In this document: positions 18,963 to 26,763 of the stretch, one piece after another | How positions within the stretch are numbered: the stretch's first letter is position 1 | Layout of the letters: every line of letters starts with the position of its first letter | Source: Costertonia aggregata | GTDB lineage: Bacteria > Bacteroidota > Bacteroidia > Flavobacteriales > Flavobacteriaceae | Length of the DNA stretch: 64,000 bases | NCBI RefSeq assembly: GCF_013402795.1 | Contig: NZ_CP058595.1 | Location: forward strand, 3,388,001-3,452,000 | Reading direction: 5' to 3' | Notes under the pieces: model-generated | The model's input: the letters and a program-made list of their open reading frames with translations, nothing else | Databases searched by the model: none | What the model was told of the DNA's origin: nothing | Made by a program: the position numbers and the translations under genes

Positions 18963-19007
18963 GCTAAATGTTAAAAAATTATCACACCATGAGTAATTTT
19001 TTTTCAT

Positions 19008-19510
19008 AATGTGAGGTGTTAATTAGTTAAACTTTTGAAAATTAACATAAAATTATAACACCACAAAACATTTATTTAGGATAATTCTTACTTTTTGCAA
19101 TAAATAGTTAAAATTCGCCTTCTTTTTGTTAAGACATTAACAATATTAAGTCGTTGCTACCTTAAAGTCACACGTGTTTGTTGGAGGTTTTCATTCAGCA
19201 GTAAAATTTTCGCTCAAAGAATGGAATTCTCATTATCCCAAGTGTTACATATGAAACCCTGTTGAAGATTCAGGTGGGTCTTATGATTATATCAATCAAT
19301 ACGGTTTCGTGCTGAGAAGGTCTCTGATTAAAACTGCATGCTCAAAAAAATGGGCAACAGGTACTAAATAAAAGTATAATTTCCTGAGAGTTTCCCCAAC
19401 TTTGAATTTATTTTTAATGCTTACTTGAGCATGTTATATGTTGAGCGTATGTTGACTTATCAAAAGTTATGGAACGAGGTCATTTTCCATTAAATTCTTA
19501 AAAAGAAAAG
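19008..19510. other. Long intergenic region, no supported gene
   Basis: About 500 bases between the giant gene and tRNA-Met. It is AT-rich and should carry the giant gene's promoter, though I find no clean TTTG-N20-TAnnTTTG in the right place. One plus-strand frame at about 19256-19369 reads 37 codons without a stop (NPVEDSGGSYDYINQYGF...) but has no start codon and is preceded by a stop; it may be a gene remnant or chance. Confidence 0.5.
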
Positions 19511-19528
19511 ACCACTAAAAAGTGGTCT
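19511..19528 (-). terminator. Terminator of tRNA-Met
   Basis: 7-bp stem GACCACT (19511-19517) with AGTGGTC (19522-19528) and a 4-base loop. On the minus strand it is followed by TTTTCTTTTT. It begins 11 bases after the tRNA 3' end. Confidence 0.8.
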
Positions 19529-19539
19529 ATTTTTGGAGT

Positions 19540-19613
19540 AGCGAGAGAGGGACTTGAACCCTCGGCCTCCGGGTTATGAATCCGACGCTCTAACCAGCTG
19601 AGCTACCTCGCCA
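19540..19613 (-). tRNA. tRNA-Met (anticodon CAT)
   Basis: Minus strand: acceptor GGCGAGG/TCTCGCT (1-72 is G-U), D arm GCTC-AGCTGGTTA-GAGC, anticodon loop TTCATAA, T arm GAGGG-TTCAAGT-CCCTC, discriminator A. The 74-nt body lacks an encoded CCA. The base pair next to the anticodon loop is A-C, while the rest of that stem pairs. CAT could be elongator Met or lysidine-modified Ile; the GGC start and GTAGCTCAG are closer to elongator Met, and the 1-72 pair argues against initiator only weakly. Confidence 0.9.
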
Positions 19614-19632
19614 AGGTATAGTAAAACGGGTG

Positions 19633-19664
19633 CAAATATAAAGTTTAATTTCTTGTTCATCAAA
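19633..19664 (-). promoter_or_regulatory. Promoter of tRNA-Met
   Basis: On the minus strand TTTG (19661-19664), a 20-base spacer, and TATATTTG (19633-19640): an exact Bacteroidota sigma-type promoter. The tRNA begins 19 bases after the -7 box. The bases just after the box (CACCCG) match those in front of tRNA-His. Confidence 0.8.
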
Positions 19665-19746
19665 ATAAGGGCCTTAAAAATATTCCTTCGGTTTTATTTT
19701 TTTATCATAAGGAAATCTATATATTGCCCATAGAAAACATTTGAGA

Positions 19747-20130
19747 ATGGACGATAGAATAAAATTTGAAATAGAGTTTGTTATACAATCCTCACCATCA
19801 TTACTATACAATTACATATCAACGCCTTCCGGTCTTTCTGAATGGTTTGCCGACAACGTAAATTCACGCGGTGAACTATTTAGTTTCATTTGGGACGGTT
19901 CGGAAGAAGAGGCTAAGCTTTTAAAACGAAAAAGCGATGAATTCGTAAAATTTGCATGGACGGACCAAGATGATGATGGCTTTTTTGAAATGAAAATAAT
20001 AGTTGACGAAATCACGAAAGACGTATCCCTGTTCATAACAGATTTTGCTGACGAGGACGAGCTTGACGAGGCTAAAATGCTTTGGGAAAACCAAATAGCT
20101 TCCCTAAAACAAGTACTGGGATCCAAATAA
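19747..20130 (+). CDS. START-like / AHSA1-family (SRPBCC fold) domain protein
   Basis: 127 residues from ATG 19747 (MDDRIKFEIEF); a TTG two codons earlier is less likely. The region LLYNYISTPSGLSEWFAD is the first helix-loop of the Bcl-2-like/START fold, followed by FIWDGSEEEAKLL and FAWTD. The C-terminus has the acidic run FADEDELDEA. This family of Bacteroidota START-like proteins has no assigned ligand. The aminotransferase gene follows after 54 bases on the same strand. Confidence 0.83.
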   Translation: MDDRIKFEIEFVIQSSPSLLYNYISTPSGLSEWFADNVNSRGELFSFIWDGSEEEAKLLKRKSDEFVKFAWTDQDDDGFFEMKIIVDEITKDVSLFITDFADEDELDEAKMLWENQIASLKQVLGSK

Positions 20131-20184
20131 ACGTTTTTGCAATAAAGAAGTATCTTTGGCCTTGGATTTTTCAAGGCTTTTTTT

Positions 20185-21030
20185 ATGATAAATTTTAATG
20201 GAAATATAACTCCATCAGATACTTTTTTTCTAAATCACACCAATAGGGGCTTACGATACGGAGACGCACTTTTTGAAGCTATCCGGGTCGTTAACGGTAA
20301 AATCTTTTTTTGGGAAGACCATTACCTTAGGCTTATGGCCTCTATGCGTATTTTGCGTATGGAAATCCCTATGGACTTTACCATGGAATTTCTTGAGGAA
20401 CAGATTTTGAAAACCATAGCCGCAAATACTTCCAACACCGGTTTGGCCCGGGTTCGCCTCATCGTTTTTAGGAATGATGGCGGGTTTTATCTACCAGAAA
20501 AAAAATCGATTTCCTATATTATCGAAACCACGGTTTTGGAGACTCCTTTCTTTGTTTTGGAAGAAAAGGAATACGAGGTAGAACTGTTCAAGGATTACTA
20601 TATCAACGCTGATATGCTATCTAACCTAAAGACCAATAATAAGATACTGAACGTTATAGGCAGTGTTTATGCACAGGAAAACGGCTATCATAATTGCTTA
20701 CTGCTAAACAATGCCAAACAAGTCGTAGAGGCATTGAACGGTAATCTTTTTATGATCAAGGGGAATATGGTCAAAACCCCATCTTTAAAAGACGGTTGCT
20801 TGAACGGAATCATTAGAAAAAAACTGATTGAAATCGTTAAAAAGTTGGATGATTATACCTTCGAAGAAGCCTCAATTTCGCCTTTTGAGCTTCAAAAAGC
20901 AGATGAATTATTCGTTACCAACGCTATTATGGGCATACAGCCGATTACAAAGTACAGAAAAAAAGAATATACGAATACGGTTGCAAAAGATTTGATGGGA
21001 AAGCTGAATGTAGCGGCTAGGTTGGGTTAG
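20185..21030 (+). CDS. Class IV PLP aminotransferase (branched-chain aminotransferase / aminodeoxychorismate lyase-like)
   Basis: 281 residues. LRYGDALFEAIRVVNGKIFFWEDHYLRL is split here as the typical substrate-entry segment (RYGDALFE ... EDHYLRL), and SNLKTNNK carries the probable PLP lysine, followed by NCLLLN and DGCLNGIIR. Class IV enzymes include IlvE, D-amino acid transaminases and PabC; sequence alone does not settle which. It is preceded by a good -7 box (TATCTTTG at 20151-20158), so it may have its own promoter. Convergent with yqgE. Confidence 0.88.
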   Translation: MINFNGNITPSDTFFLNHTNRGLRYGDALFEAIRVVNGKIFFWEDHYLRLMASMRILRMEIPMDFTMEFLEEQILKTIAANTSNTGLARVRLIVFRNDGGFYLPEKKSISYIIETTVLETPFFVLEEKEYEVELFKDYYINADMLSNLKTNNKILNVIGSVYAQENGYHNCLLLNNAKQVVEALNGNLFMIKGNMVKTPSLKDGCLNGIIRKKLIEIVKKLDDYTFEEASISPFELQKADELFVTNAIMGIQPITKYRKKEYTNTVAKDLMGKLNVAARLG

Positions 21031-21043
21031 TTCAATTGCCAAA

Positions 21044-21604
21044 TTAATTCAAATTCGGATTTTCGGGTGCATTGGACCATAAAAGATAATCACCGCCCAA
21101 TTCCATCATTTTTTCTTTCCAGAACGCACTGGCGGGCTTGTGTATGATGTCACTTTCATATTCGTTTTTTACGACTACCCATGATTTGGAGGTCAGTTCT
21201 TCTTCCAATTGAAAGGTGGACCAGCCGGAATATCCCAAAAAGAAACGGATATCTTTATCGGTTATCGATTTGTTGTTGATAAGGTGAACTGTCTTTTCAA
21301 AATCGCCTCCCCAGTAGATCCCATCGGATATTTCAATACTATTGTCAATTAAATCGGGTACACTATGGATAAAATAAAGATTATCCTGTTCTACCGGGCC
21401 GCCATTGTAAACTTGAATGGGGATTTCAATTTCGGTTACTAGATCGCTTATATCGTAATCCAACGGTTTGTTCAATATAAAGCCCACTGAGCCTTCGTCG
21501 TTGTGCTCGGCTAAAAGTACAACGGCCCTGTTAAATGATACATCGCCTGTAAGGGTAGGTTCAGCTATCAATAACTTTCCTTTTTTCGGTTTTAATAGTA
21601 CCAT
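21044..21604 (-). CDS. YqgE/AlgH family protein
   Basis: 186 residues. The start has KGKLLIAEPTLTGDVSFNRAVVLL and GSVGFILNKPL, then VYNGGPVEQDNLYFIH and FLGYSGWSTFQLEEE, which are the family's conserved blocks. The biochemical function is unknown; in some bacteria AlgH/YqgE affects regulation. Single-gene unit, converging on the aminotransferase gene with a 13-base gap. Confidence 0.92.
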   Translation of the reverse strand: MVLLKPKKGKLLIAEPTLTGDVSFNRAVVLLAEHNDEGSVGFILNKPLDYDISDLVTEIEIPIQVYNGGPVEQDNLYFIHSVPDLIDNSIEISDGIYWGGDFEKTVHLINNKSITDKDIRFFLGYSGWSTFQLEEELTSKSWVVVKNEYESDIIHKPASAFWKEKMMELGGDYLLWSNAPENPNLN

Positions 21605-21669
21605 GTTAATGTGTTAGTCTAACTAAAATAAGATAATTCTTATTAATACCAAAAGTGGGCAATAAAAAA

Positions 21670-21691
21670 GCACTATGCAAAAGCATAGTGC
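21670..21691 (-). terminator. Terminator of the HU gene
   Basis: Perfect 9-bp stem GCACTATGC (21670-21678) with GCATAGTGC (21683-21691), AAAA loop, followed on the minus strand by a run of six T. It starts 25 bases after the HU stop codon. Confidence 0.88.
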
Positions 21692-21715
21692 TCAATGTAT
21701 TATTCTATGAAAGAA

Positions 21716-21988
21716 TTAGTTTACTGCTTTACCTAAATCAGCACCAGCTTTGAACTTCACTACATTTTTTGCTGCGATTTGGATAGTTTTACCGGTAGAT
21801 GGGTTTCTACCTTCTCTAGCGTTTCTTTTAGATACAGACCAAGATCCGAAACCTACCAAAGAAACTCTTCCACCTTTTTTAAGTGTACCTTCAACATTTC
21901 CTAAAAAAGATTCTAACGCTTTCTTAGCTGCTGCTTTTGTAATGCCAGCATCAGCTGCCATCGCATCGATTAATTCTGTTTTGTTCAT
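21716..21988 (-). CDS. HU-family DNA-binding protein
   Basis: 90 residues. MNKTELIDAMAADAGITKAAAKKAL, the arm GRNPSTGKTIQI and the ending VVKFKAGADLGKAVN are classic HU. It bends and compacts DNA as a dimer. Single-gene unit with its own promoter-like box and terminator, consistent with high expression. Confidence 0.97.
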   Translation of the reverse strand: MNKTELIDAMAADAGITKAAAKKALESFLGNVEGTLKKGGRVSLVGFGSWSVSKRNAREGRNPSTGKTIQIAAKNVVKFKAGADLGKAVN

Positions 21989-22031
21989 AATGTAATTAAA
22001 TTAATTGTTTAAAATAATTTTAAAGCTTAAA

Positions 22032-22061
22032 CAAATTTATATGGATTTACGATCAACACAA
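22032..22061 (-). promoter_or_regulatory. Candidate promoter of the HU gene
   Basis: On the minus strand TTG at 22059-22061 (within CTTGTG), a 19-base spacer and TAAATTTG at 22032-22039, a good match to the Bacteroidota promoter. It lies 44 bases before the HU start codon. Confidence 0.6.
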
Positions 22062-22085
22062 GTAAAATCAAGGGAAATCACTGCT

Positions 22086-22116
22086 TTTGTTGATAACTCA
22101 GGGTGTTTGTTGATAA
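22086..22116 (+). repeat. Direct repeat TTTGTTGATAA x2, 20 bp period
   Basis: TTTGTTGATAA occurs at 22086-22096 and 22106-22116. The inner TGTTGATAA differs from the DnaA-box TGTGGATAA at one base. It lies between the HU gene and the end of fmt, upstream of the HU promoter. Confidence 0.5.
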
Positions 22117-22163
22117 AGTAGAGGGTTTTCTTACGTTTCTCGCAGCCCAATAATAATGGGGCT

Positions 22164-23120
22164 TTAGAGAAGATGGGCATTTTTTGCCAATTTTAATCCG
22201 TTCAAAACATCCTTTACTGGCATTCTACGTTTTCCAGGGAGCTGTATTTCCCGTAAATCAATATAGCCTTGTGCTACGGCAACTTTTAGCTCTGTTTTGC
22301 CGACAACCAGTTCGCCTGTTGCTACATTATGCTGTTCCAAAATCGTATCAACATCATATATTTTGATGACCATGGATTCCTCCCCATTTTTTAGCGTTGT
22401 CCAGGCGGACGGGTAGGGGCTTAGGCCTCTAATATGGTTGTAAATGTCATTAATGGGCAAAGACCAGTCTATCTTACAGGTGTCCTTATGTATTTTGGGC
22501 GCATCCTTTACTTGGGCCGTAGTTTCCATTTCTGACTGTGGCACTGGTGTCACTTCATCATTTTCTATTTTTTTTACCGTATCAATCACCAATTCTGCCC
22601 CTATCATCATTAACTTATCATGCAGTATACCTGCAGTATCCTCTTTTTTGATTTCTGTTTTTTTGCGGAGGATTATTTTTCCGGTGTCTATTTTCTCATC
22701 TATAAAAAAAGTAGTGACCCCGGTTTCGGTTTCCCCATTAATTATCGCCCAGTTTATAGGAGCGGCCCCCCTGTAGTTGGGCAACAAAGATGCATGTAGG
22801 TTAAAGGTGCCGTATTTGGGCATTTGCCACACTATTTTAGGTAACATTCTAAAAGCGACAACTATCTGTAGATTTGCATTTAGCGATCCCAATTCCTTTA
22901 GAAAGGCCTCATCTTTTAAATTGGTGGGTTGCAATACCTTGATATTTTTTTTGAGAGCGTACCTTTTTACTGCGGATTCTTGCACTTTTCTACCCCTGCC
23001 CGCAGGACGGTCTGGCGCGGTAATTACCCCAACGACGTTTTTTTTGTTTTCCATCAAAGCGGAAAGTGTTGCCACGGCAAAATCCGGGGTACCCATAAAT
23101 ACTATACGCAATGCATCCAT
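22164..23120 (-). CDS. fmt: Methionyl-tRNA formyltransferase
   Basis: 318 residues. RIVFMGTPDFAVATL at the start, ITAPDRPAGRGRK, and the catalytic segment NLHASLLPNYRGAAPINWAI (with N and H) plus FFIDEKIDTG (with D) are all present, as is the C-terminal OB-fold domain. It formylates initiator Met-tRNA. It follows recQ with a one-base gap and probably shares its transcript with recQ and the ATPase gene. Confidence 0.97.
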   Translation of the reverse strand: MDALRIVFMGTPDFAVATLSALMENKKNVVGVITAPDRPAGRGRKVQESAVKRYALKKNIKVLQPTNLKDEAFLKELGSLNANLQIVVAFRMLPKIVWQMPKYGTFNLHASLLPNYRGAAPINWAIINGETETGVTTFFIDEKIDTGKIILRKKTEIKKEDTAGILHDKLMMIGAELVIDTVKKIENDEVTPVPQSEMETTAQVKDAPKIHKDTCKIDWSLPINDIYNHIRGLSPYPSAWTTLKNGEESMVIKIYDVDTILEQHNVATGELVVGKTELKVAVAQGYIDLREIQLPGKRRMPVKDVLNGLKLAKNAHLL

Positions 23121-23121
23121 A

Positions 23122-25020
23122 TTAGATTAATTCGTATTTGTTTTTTAAATCGATTTTTATCAGTTCATCCTCCAATAGTTCCTGAATGGCTAAAAGAATG
23201 TTTTTTTCTTTGTAGGTCAATACTTGTATCAATTCCCTAGAGGACATATTCCCGGCGGATAATCGTTTGAGTATATCTTCACGTACCAGATTGATGATAG
23301 GAATATCAATTTCATCCTTATGGAGGCAAATATCACAAATGCCACAGTCATGTTCTAATCTTTCGCCGAAGTATTGCAATAATTGTTTGCTCCTGCATAC
23401 CGTATCGTTTTTGATGTAAGAAAGCATATGCGTTATATTGTCCGACTTCACTTTTTGAATGGTTTCCACTTTTTTGGAAATACCGTGTATGGTATTGTCG
23501 TCTTCCCTGGGCACTAAAAAAGTAACTTCCAAATCGCTATGTTGGGCATTATAGGTTATGATTTCATCAGTTTTAAGACGTTCCAGGGTTTTGATAACGT
23601 TATCTTCTGTAACATTAGCTTTCTTTGAGATTAAATAGGTATTTATTTTGGTGTTGTAATCAAAAATCCCACCATAGGTGCGCAATATCGTCTTAAGTAT
23701 GGGTGCCTCTTTCTTATGAATTTCAAGATAAGCGAAGAGTTGTTGTTTTGTACAAATAAACTGTACCGTTGTTTTTTTTGAAAAATTCTCCGACAGACCA
23801 ATAATGGAATTTTGATCCAGCATTCGTAGGCCATTATAGGCAAGCAAAGTATTTAATTCATAGATGTTGCAGAACTCGTTGAACTTTAAGGCGAAGGTTT
23901 CGTTAGCACCTTCACCGTAAGGGATTTGAAAATAGGAGTTGAGTTTTCGGTATAACAGTTTTAAAAAAGAAACGTCAGGTAGAACACTCAAAAATTGCTT
24001 CTTCACCTGTTCTTCATCTGCCTTGTTCGTAATTAGAACCGCTTGAGCCGCTTCACCGTTTCTTCCCGCACGCCCGGCTTCTTGAAAGTAATTTTCCAGA
24101 CTATCCGGTATTTGGTAATGTACAACAAGTTTAACATCAGGTTTATCAACGCCCATGCCAAAAGCGTTGGTAGCTACCATGATCTGGGTCTTGTTTTTTA
24201 ACCACGCATTCAAACGCTTCTCTTTTTCTTTTTTGGGCATACCACCATGAAAAAATGATACTGAACAGCCTTTGGATTGCAAAAAAGAGCTTAGCTCTAC
24301 ACATAACCTTCTTGTACGCACGTAAACAATGGTACTGTCTTTACGGGTTGTACACAAATGTTGCAGGCGATACAATTTATCCTCGTCCCAGGAAATGGTA
24401 AAAGCAATATTGTCACGCAGAAAAGAATCTTTTATAATGCTTTTGTTGTGCATTCCCAGATTCTCCAAAATATCTTTGGCCACTTTTTCGGTGGCTGTTG
24501 CCGTTAGTGCGATTATCGAAATATCAGGAGCGAGCTCCTTTAATCTGGAGCACTCCAAGTATGCAGGTCTAAAATCATGTCCCCATTGCGAGATACAGTG
24601 GGCCTCGTCTATTGCAATTAGGTTTACGTTCATTTGGCGAATCCTGTCCGAAACCACTTCTTGTTGCAAACGTTCAGGGGATAAATATAGAAATTTATAA
24701 TTTCCGTGGATGCAGTTGTCCAATAGGTTACTGACTTCGTCAAAAGGAATACCCCCGGTCAATGCAATAGCTTTGATTCCTTTTTCTTTTAGGGTTTCCA
24801 CTTGATTGTGAATCAAGGCGACCAAAGGCGAGACCACAATACAAATACCATCTTGTGCCAAAGCGGGAATTTGATAGCAAAGCGATTTGCCACCACCTGT
24901 CGGTAACAGGGCGAGCACATCGGTTTTATTCAAAACGGTATTTATGATTTTTTCTTGAGAACCTTTAAAGCTGGTAAAGCCCCAATACTTTTTCAAGATA
25001 TGTTTTGGGTTTTGGGACAC
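23122..25020 (-). CDS. recQ: ATP-dependent DNA helicase RecQ (short form)
   Basis: 632 residues from a GTG start at 25020 that overlaps the stop of the upstream ATPase gene by one base (TAGTG). A longer open frame to 25125 runs through that gene and is unlikely. Motif I LPTGGGKSLCYQ, DEAHCISQWGHDFRP, GMGVDKPDVKLVVHY and AGRAGRNGE are textbook RecQ. A zinc-binding RQC region with C..CGICDIC follows. I see no clear HRDC domain at the C-terminus, where a different helical segment (VREDILKRLSAGNMSSRELI) ends the protein. Role: unwinding of recombination and replication intermediates. Confidence 0.94.
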   Translation of the reverse strand: MSQNPKHILKKYWGFTSFKGSQEKIINTVLNKTDVLALLPTGGGKSLCYQIPALAQDGICIVVSPLVALIHNQVETLKEKGIKAIALTGGIPFDEVSNLLDNCIHGNYKFLYLSPERLQQEVVSDRIRQMNVNLIAIDEAHCISQWGHDFRPAYLECSRLKELAPDISIIALTATATEKVAKDILENLGMHNKSIIKDSFLRDNIAFTISWDEDKLYRLQHLCTTRKDSTIVYVRTRRLCVELSSFLQSKGCSVSFFHGGMPKKEKEKRLNAWLKNKTQIMVATNAFGMGVDKPDVKLVVHYQIPDSLENYFQEAGRAGRNGEAAQAVLITNKADEEQVKKQFLSVLPDVSFLKLLYRKLNSYFQIPYGEGANETFALKFNEFCNIYELNTLLAYNGLRMLDQNSIIGLSENFSKKTTVQFICTKQQLFAYLEIHKKEAPILKTILRTYGGIFDYNTKINTYLISKKANVTEDNVIKTLERLKTDEIITYNAQHSDLEVTFLVPREDDNTIHGISKKVETIQKVKSDNITHMLSYIKNDTVCRSKQLLQYFGERLEHDCGICDICLHKDEIDIPIINLVREDILKRLSAGNMSSRELIQVLTYKEKNILLAIQELLEDELIKIDLKNKYELI

Positions 25021-25580
25021 TAATTCTCTATTTGATTTAAAATAAAAGATACTCGATTTTCGATACTCCCCTTTGGTACGGTAATCGGTACATACCCCAT
25101 TTTGCCATAAACCTTTTCCAAACAAAAATGTATCTGTTCCGCTTCTTTAAAGCTTTCAAACCTTTCATTGTCCCGTACATATATTTCTTTCCATGGTGGT
25201 AGCAAAAACACTTTATCGTACACAAAGTTTTCACATGCTTCTACAAAGTTTTTTTTGTGTTTTTGCCCAAAAAATTCCATATAGCCCAATACATCGGGTA
25301 TGCCACGATCAAAAAATACCGGGGATTTTTTTAGTTGTTGTGCATCAATAAATTGCGCTACCCTTCCTTTAATGATTTTTGCGTTGAATTTCATGGGGTC
25401 GGAAACTGAAGAAATAGGGTTTGAACCTATGGTCTGCATCGTACCATCTTGCTTGGCTTCCAAGGTCATTAAACGTATAATTTCGGGAAAACAATGATAC
25501 CCTGATGCTTGCAATTTTTCAATAATCGCTGTTTTTCCGGTTCCGGGGCCTCCCGTTATTACAATTTTGTCCTGTTTCAA
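25020..25580 (-). CDS. AAA-type ATPase/kinase of the NadR/AAA_28 type
   Basis: 186 residues from TTG 25580 (reads LKQDKIVITGGPGTGKT). The open frame goes on to 25673, but that part would run into the promoter region of the divergent DUF493 gene and has no fold. Walker A GGPGTGKT, then FPEIIRLM, FFDRGIPDVLGYMEFFG and LLPPWKEIYVRDNERF resemble small P-loop kinases of the AAA_28 group. Substrate unknown. Its stop overlaps the recQ start, so it heads an operon ATPase-recQ-fmt. Confidence 0.82.
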   Translation of the reverse strand: MKQDKIVITGGPGTGKTAIIEKLQASGYHCFPEIIRLMTLEAKQDGTMQTIGSNPISSVSDPMKFNAKIIKGRVAQFIDAQQLKKSPVFFDRGIPDVLGYMEFFGQKHKKNFVEACENFVYDKVFLLPPWKEIYVRDNERFESFKEAEQIHFCLEKVYGKMGYVPITVPKGSIENRVSFILNQIEN

Positions 25581-25692
25581 TACAAATTGAATATTAAATG
25601 GTTTATGGCACAAAAATACACAAACCTGTAACAACCGATCGCAGCATAAAAAACTGCCAAACACTAAAAGCAAAAAATTGTAAAGGTTACTT

Positions 25693-25700
25693 TATCTTTG
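25693..25700 (+). promoter_or_regulatory. Candidate -7 box before the DUF493 gene
   Basis: TATCTTTG fits TAnnTTTG and is 15 bases before the ATG; I find no TTTG at the proper -33 distance, so it is only partial. Confidence 0.4.
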
Positions 25701-25714
25701 CACAAAAGAAGAGC

Positions 25715-26002
25715 ATGGGCAAGGAAAAACCGGAGGAGTTCTATAAAAGGCTAAAAGAACAGTTGGATGAAAGTACCACATGGCCATCTGACTACCTGTA
25801 TAAATTTATAGTGCCAACGGAAAGTGATAAAATTGGTAAAATTCAAGATATTTTTGATAATACGGGAGCCGTAATCGAATCAAAACAGTCAAAAAAAGGA
25901 AAATATACCAGCATATCGGTTACCGTAAACCTTAAAAACCCCGACGAGGTTATCCAAAAATACAAAGAAGTAGGTAAGCTAAAAGGTGTTATATCCCTTT
26001 AA
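25715..26002 (+). CDS. DUF493 (YbeD-like) protein
   Basis: 95 residues from ATG 25715; the open frame upstream overlaps the promoter region of the divergent gene and lacks conservation-like features. FYKRLKEQLDESTTWPSDYLYKFIVP, then KQSKKGKYTSISVTVNL and the ending KEVGKLKGVISL are the DUF493 pattern, an ACT-like regulatory fold in the E. coli homologue YbeD. Function unknown in this group. DUF4290 follows 89 bases later. Confidence 0.88.
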   Translation: MGKEKPEEFYKRLKEQLDESTTWPSDYLYKFIVPTESDKIGKIQDIFDNTGAVIESKQSKKGKYTSISVTVNLKNPDEVIQKYKEVGKLKGVISL

Positions 26003-26091
26003 AATAGTATATCTACCATAATTTTGTTATTTTGCGGTCATTATTGGACTATACTTCACTATTCCTAAATTTTTAAGCAAAAAACCACAAT

Positions 26092-26748
26092 TTGAATTTA
26101 GTAGAAAACCTAGAATACAATACTGAGCGCGAAAAGCTCATTATTCCCGAATATGGGCGTCATTTTCAAAAAATGGTCGATCATGCCGTATCCATCAAAG
26201 ACGATGAAGAAAGAAATAGAATAGCCAAAGCGATCATAAGCGTAATGGGCAATTTGCAACCACATTTACGGGATGTGCCCGATTTTCAACATAAACTTTG
26301 GGACCAATTGTTTATTATGTCCGATTTTAAACTGGATGTAGAATCACCCTTTCCCATTACCAGTAAAGAGGTTTTGCAACAACGTCCCGAACCTTTGAAA
26401 TACCCCCAAAATTTTCCTAAATATCGCTTTTATGGCAACAACATCAAAAGAATGATAGATGTTGCCGTTAAATGGGAAAAGGGCGATATGCGTGATGGCC
26501 TGGAATATGCCATCGCTAATCATATGAAAAAGTGCTACTTAAATTGGAATAAGGACACCGTTGATGACAAGGCCATTTTTGAACACTTGTTCGAGTTGAG
26601 TGACGGTCAGATTGATTTAGCGTCCGATGGTGAAAATCTTACGGATAGTGGCCAATTCCTCAAAAATAGAGTCGCCAAAAATACGGGGCGGAGCAACAAC
26701 AATAAAAAAAATCAAAGAAATAATAATCGCGGTAAAAAGCGATACTAA
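26092..26748 (+). CDS. DUF4290 family protein
   Basis: 218 residues with a TTG start (NLVENLEYNTEREKLIIPEY). A helical N-terminal 190 residues contains YGRHFQKMVDHA and HLFELSDGQIDL, matching DUF4290, a Bacteroidota-specific family of unknown function. The tail is an asparagine/lysine/arginine-rich stretch (NNNKKNQRNNNRGKKRY) that suggests nucleic acid binding, by inference only. Followed by murA after 15 bases, so likely in one operon. Confidence 0.86.
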   Translation: MNLVENLEYNTEREKLIIPEYGRHFQKMVDHAVSIKDDEERNRIAKAIISVMGNLQPHLRDVPDFQHKLWDQLFIMSDFKLDVESPFPITSKEVLQQRPEPLKYPQNFPKYRFYGNNIKRMIDVAVKWEKGDMRDGLEYAIANHMKKCYLNWNKDTVDDKAIFEHLFELSDGQIDLASDGENLTDSGQFLKNRVAKNTGRSNNNKKNQRNNNRGKKRY

Positions 26749-26763
26749 TACTCAGTACTTTAA

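Noticed and set aside
18963-19007. 15-residue N-terminal extension of the giant protein
   Set aside because: Starting at ATG 18962 gives a normal signal peptide; the extra polar residues before it would spoil it. Kept as a possible alternative only.
25021-25125. Extended RecQ start at 25125
   Set aside because: That part overlaps the upstream ATPase coding region in another frame and has no RecQ-like sequence; GTG at 25020 couples to the upstream stop.
25581-25673. N-terminal extension of the ATPase to 25673
   Set aside because: It would cross the divergent promoter area and adds a cysteine-rich stretch that is not seen in this family.
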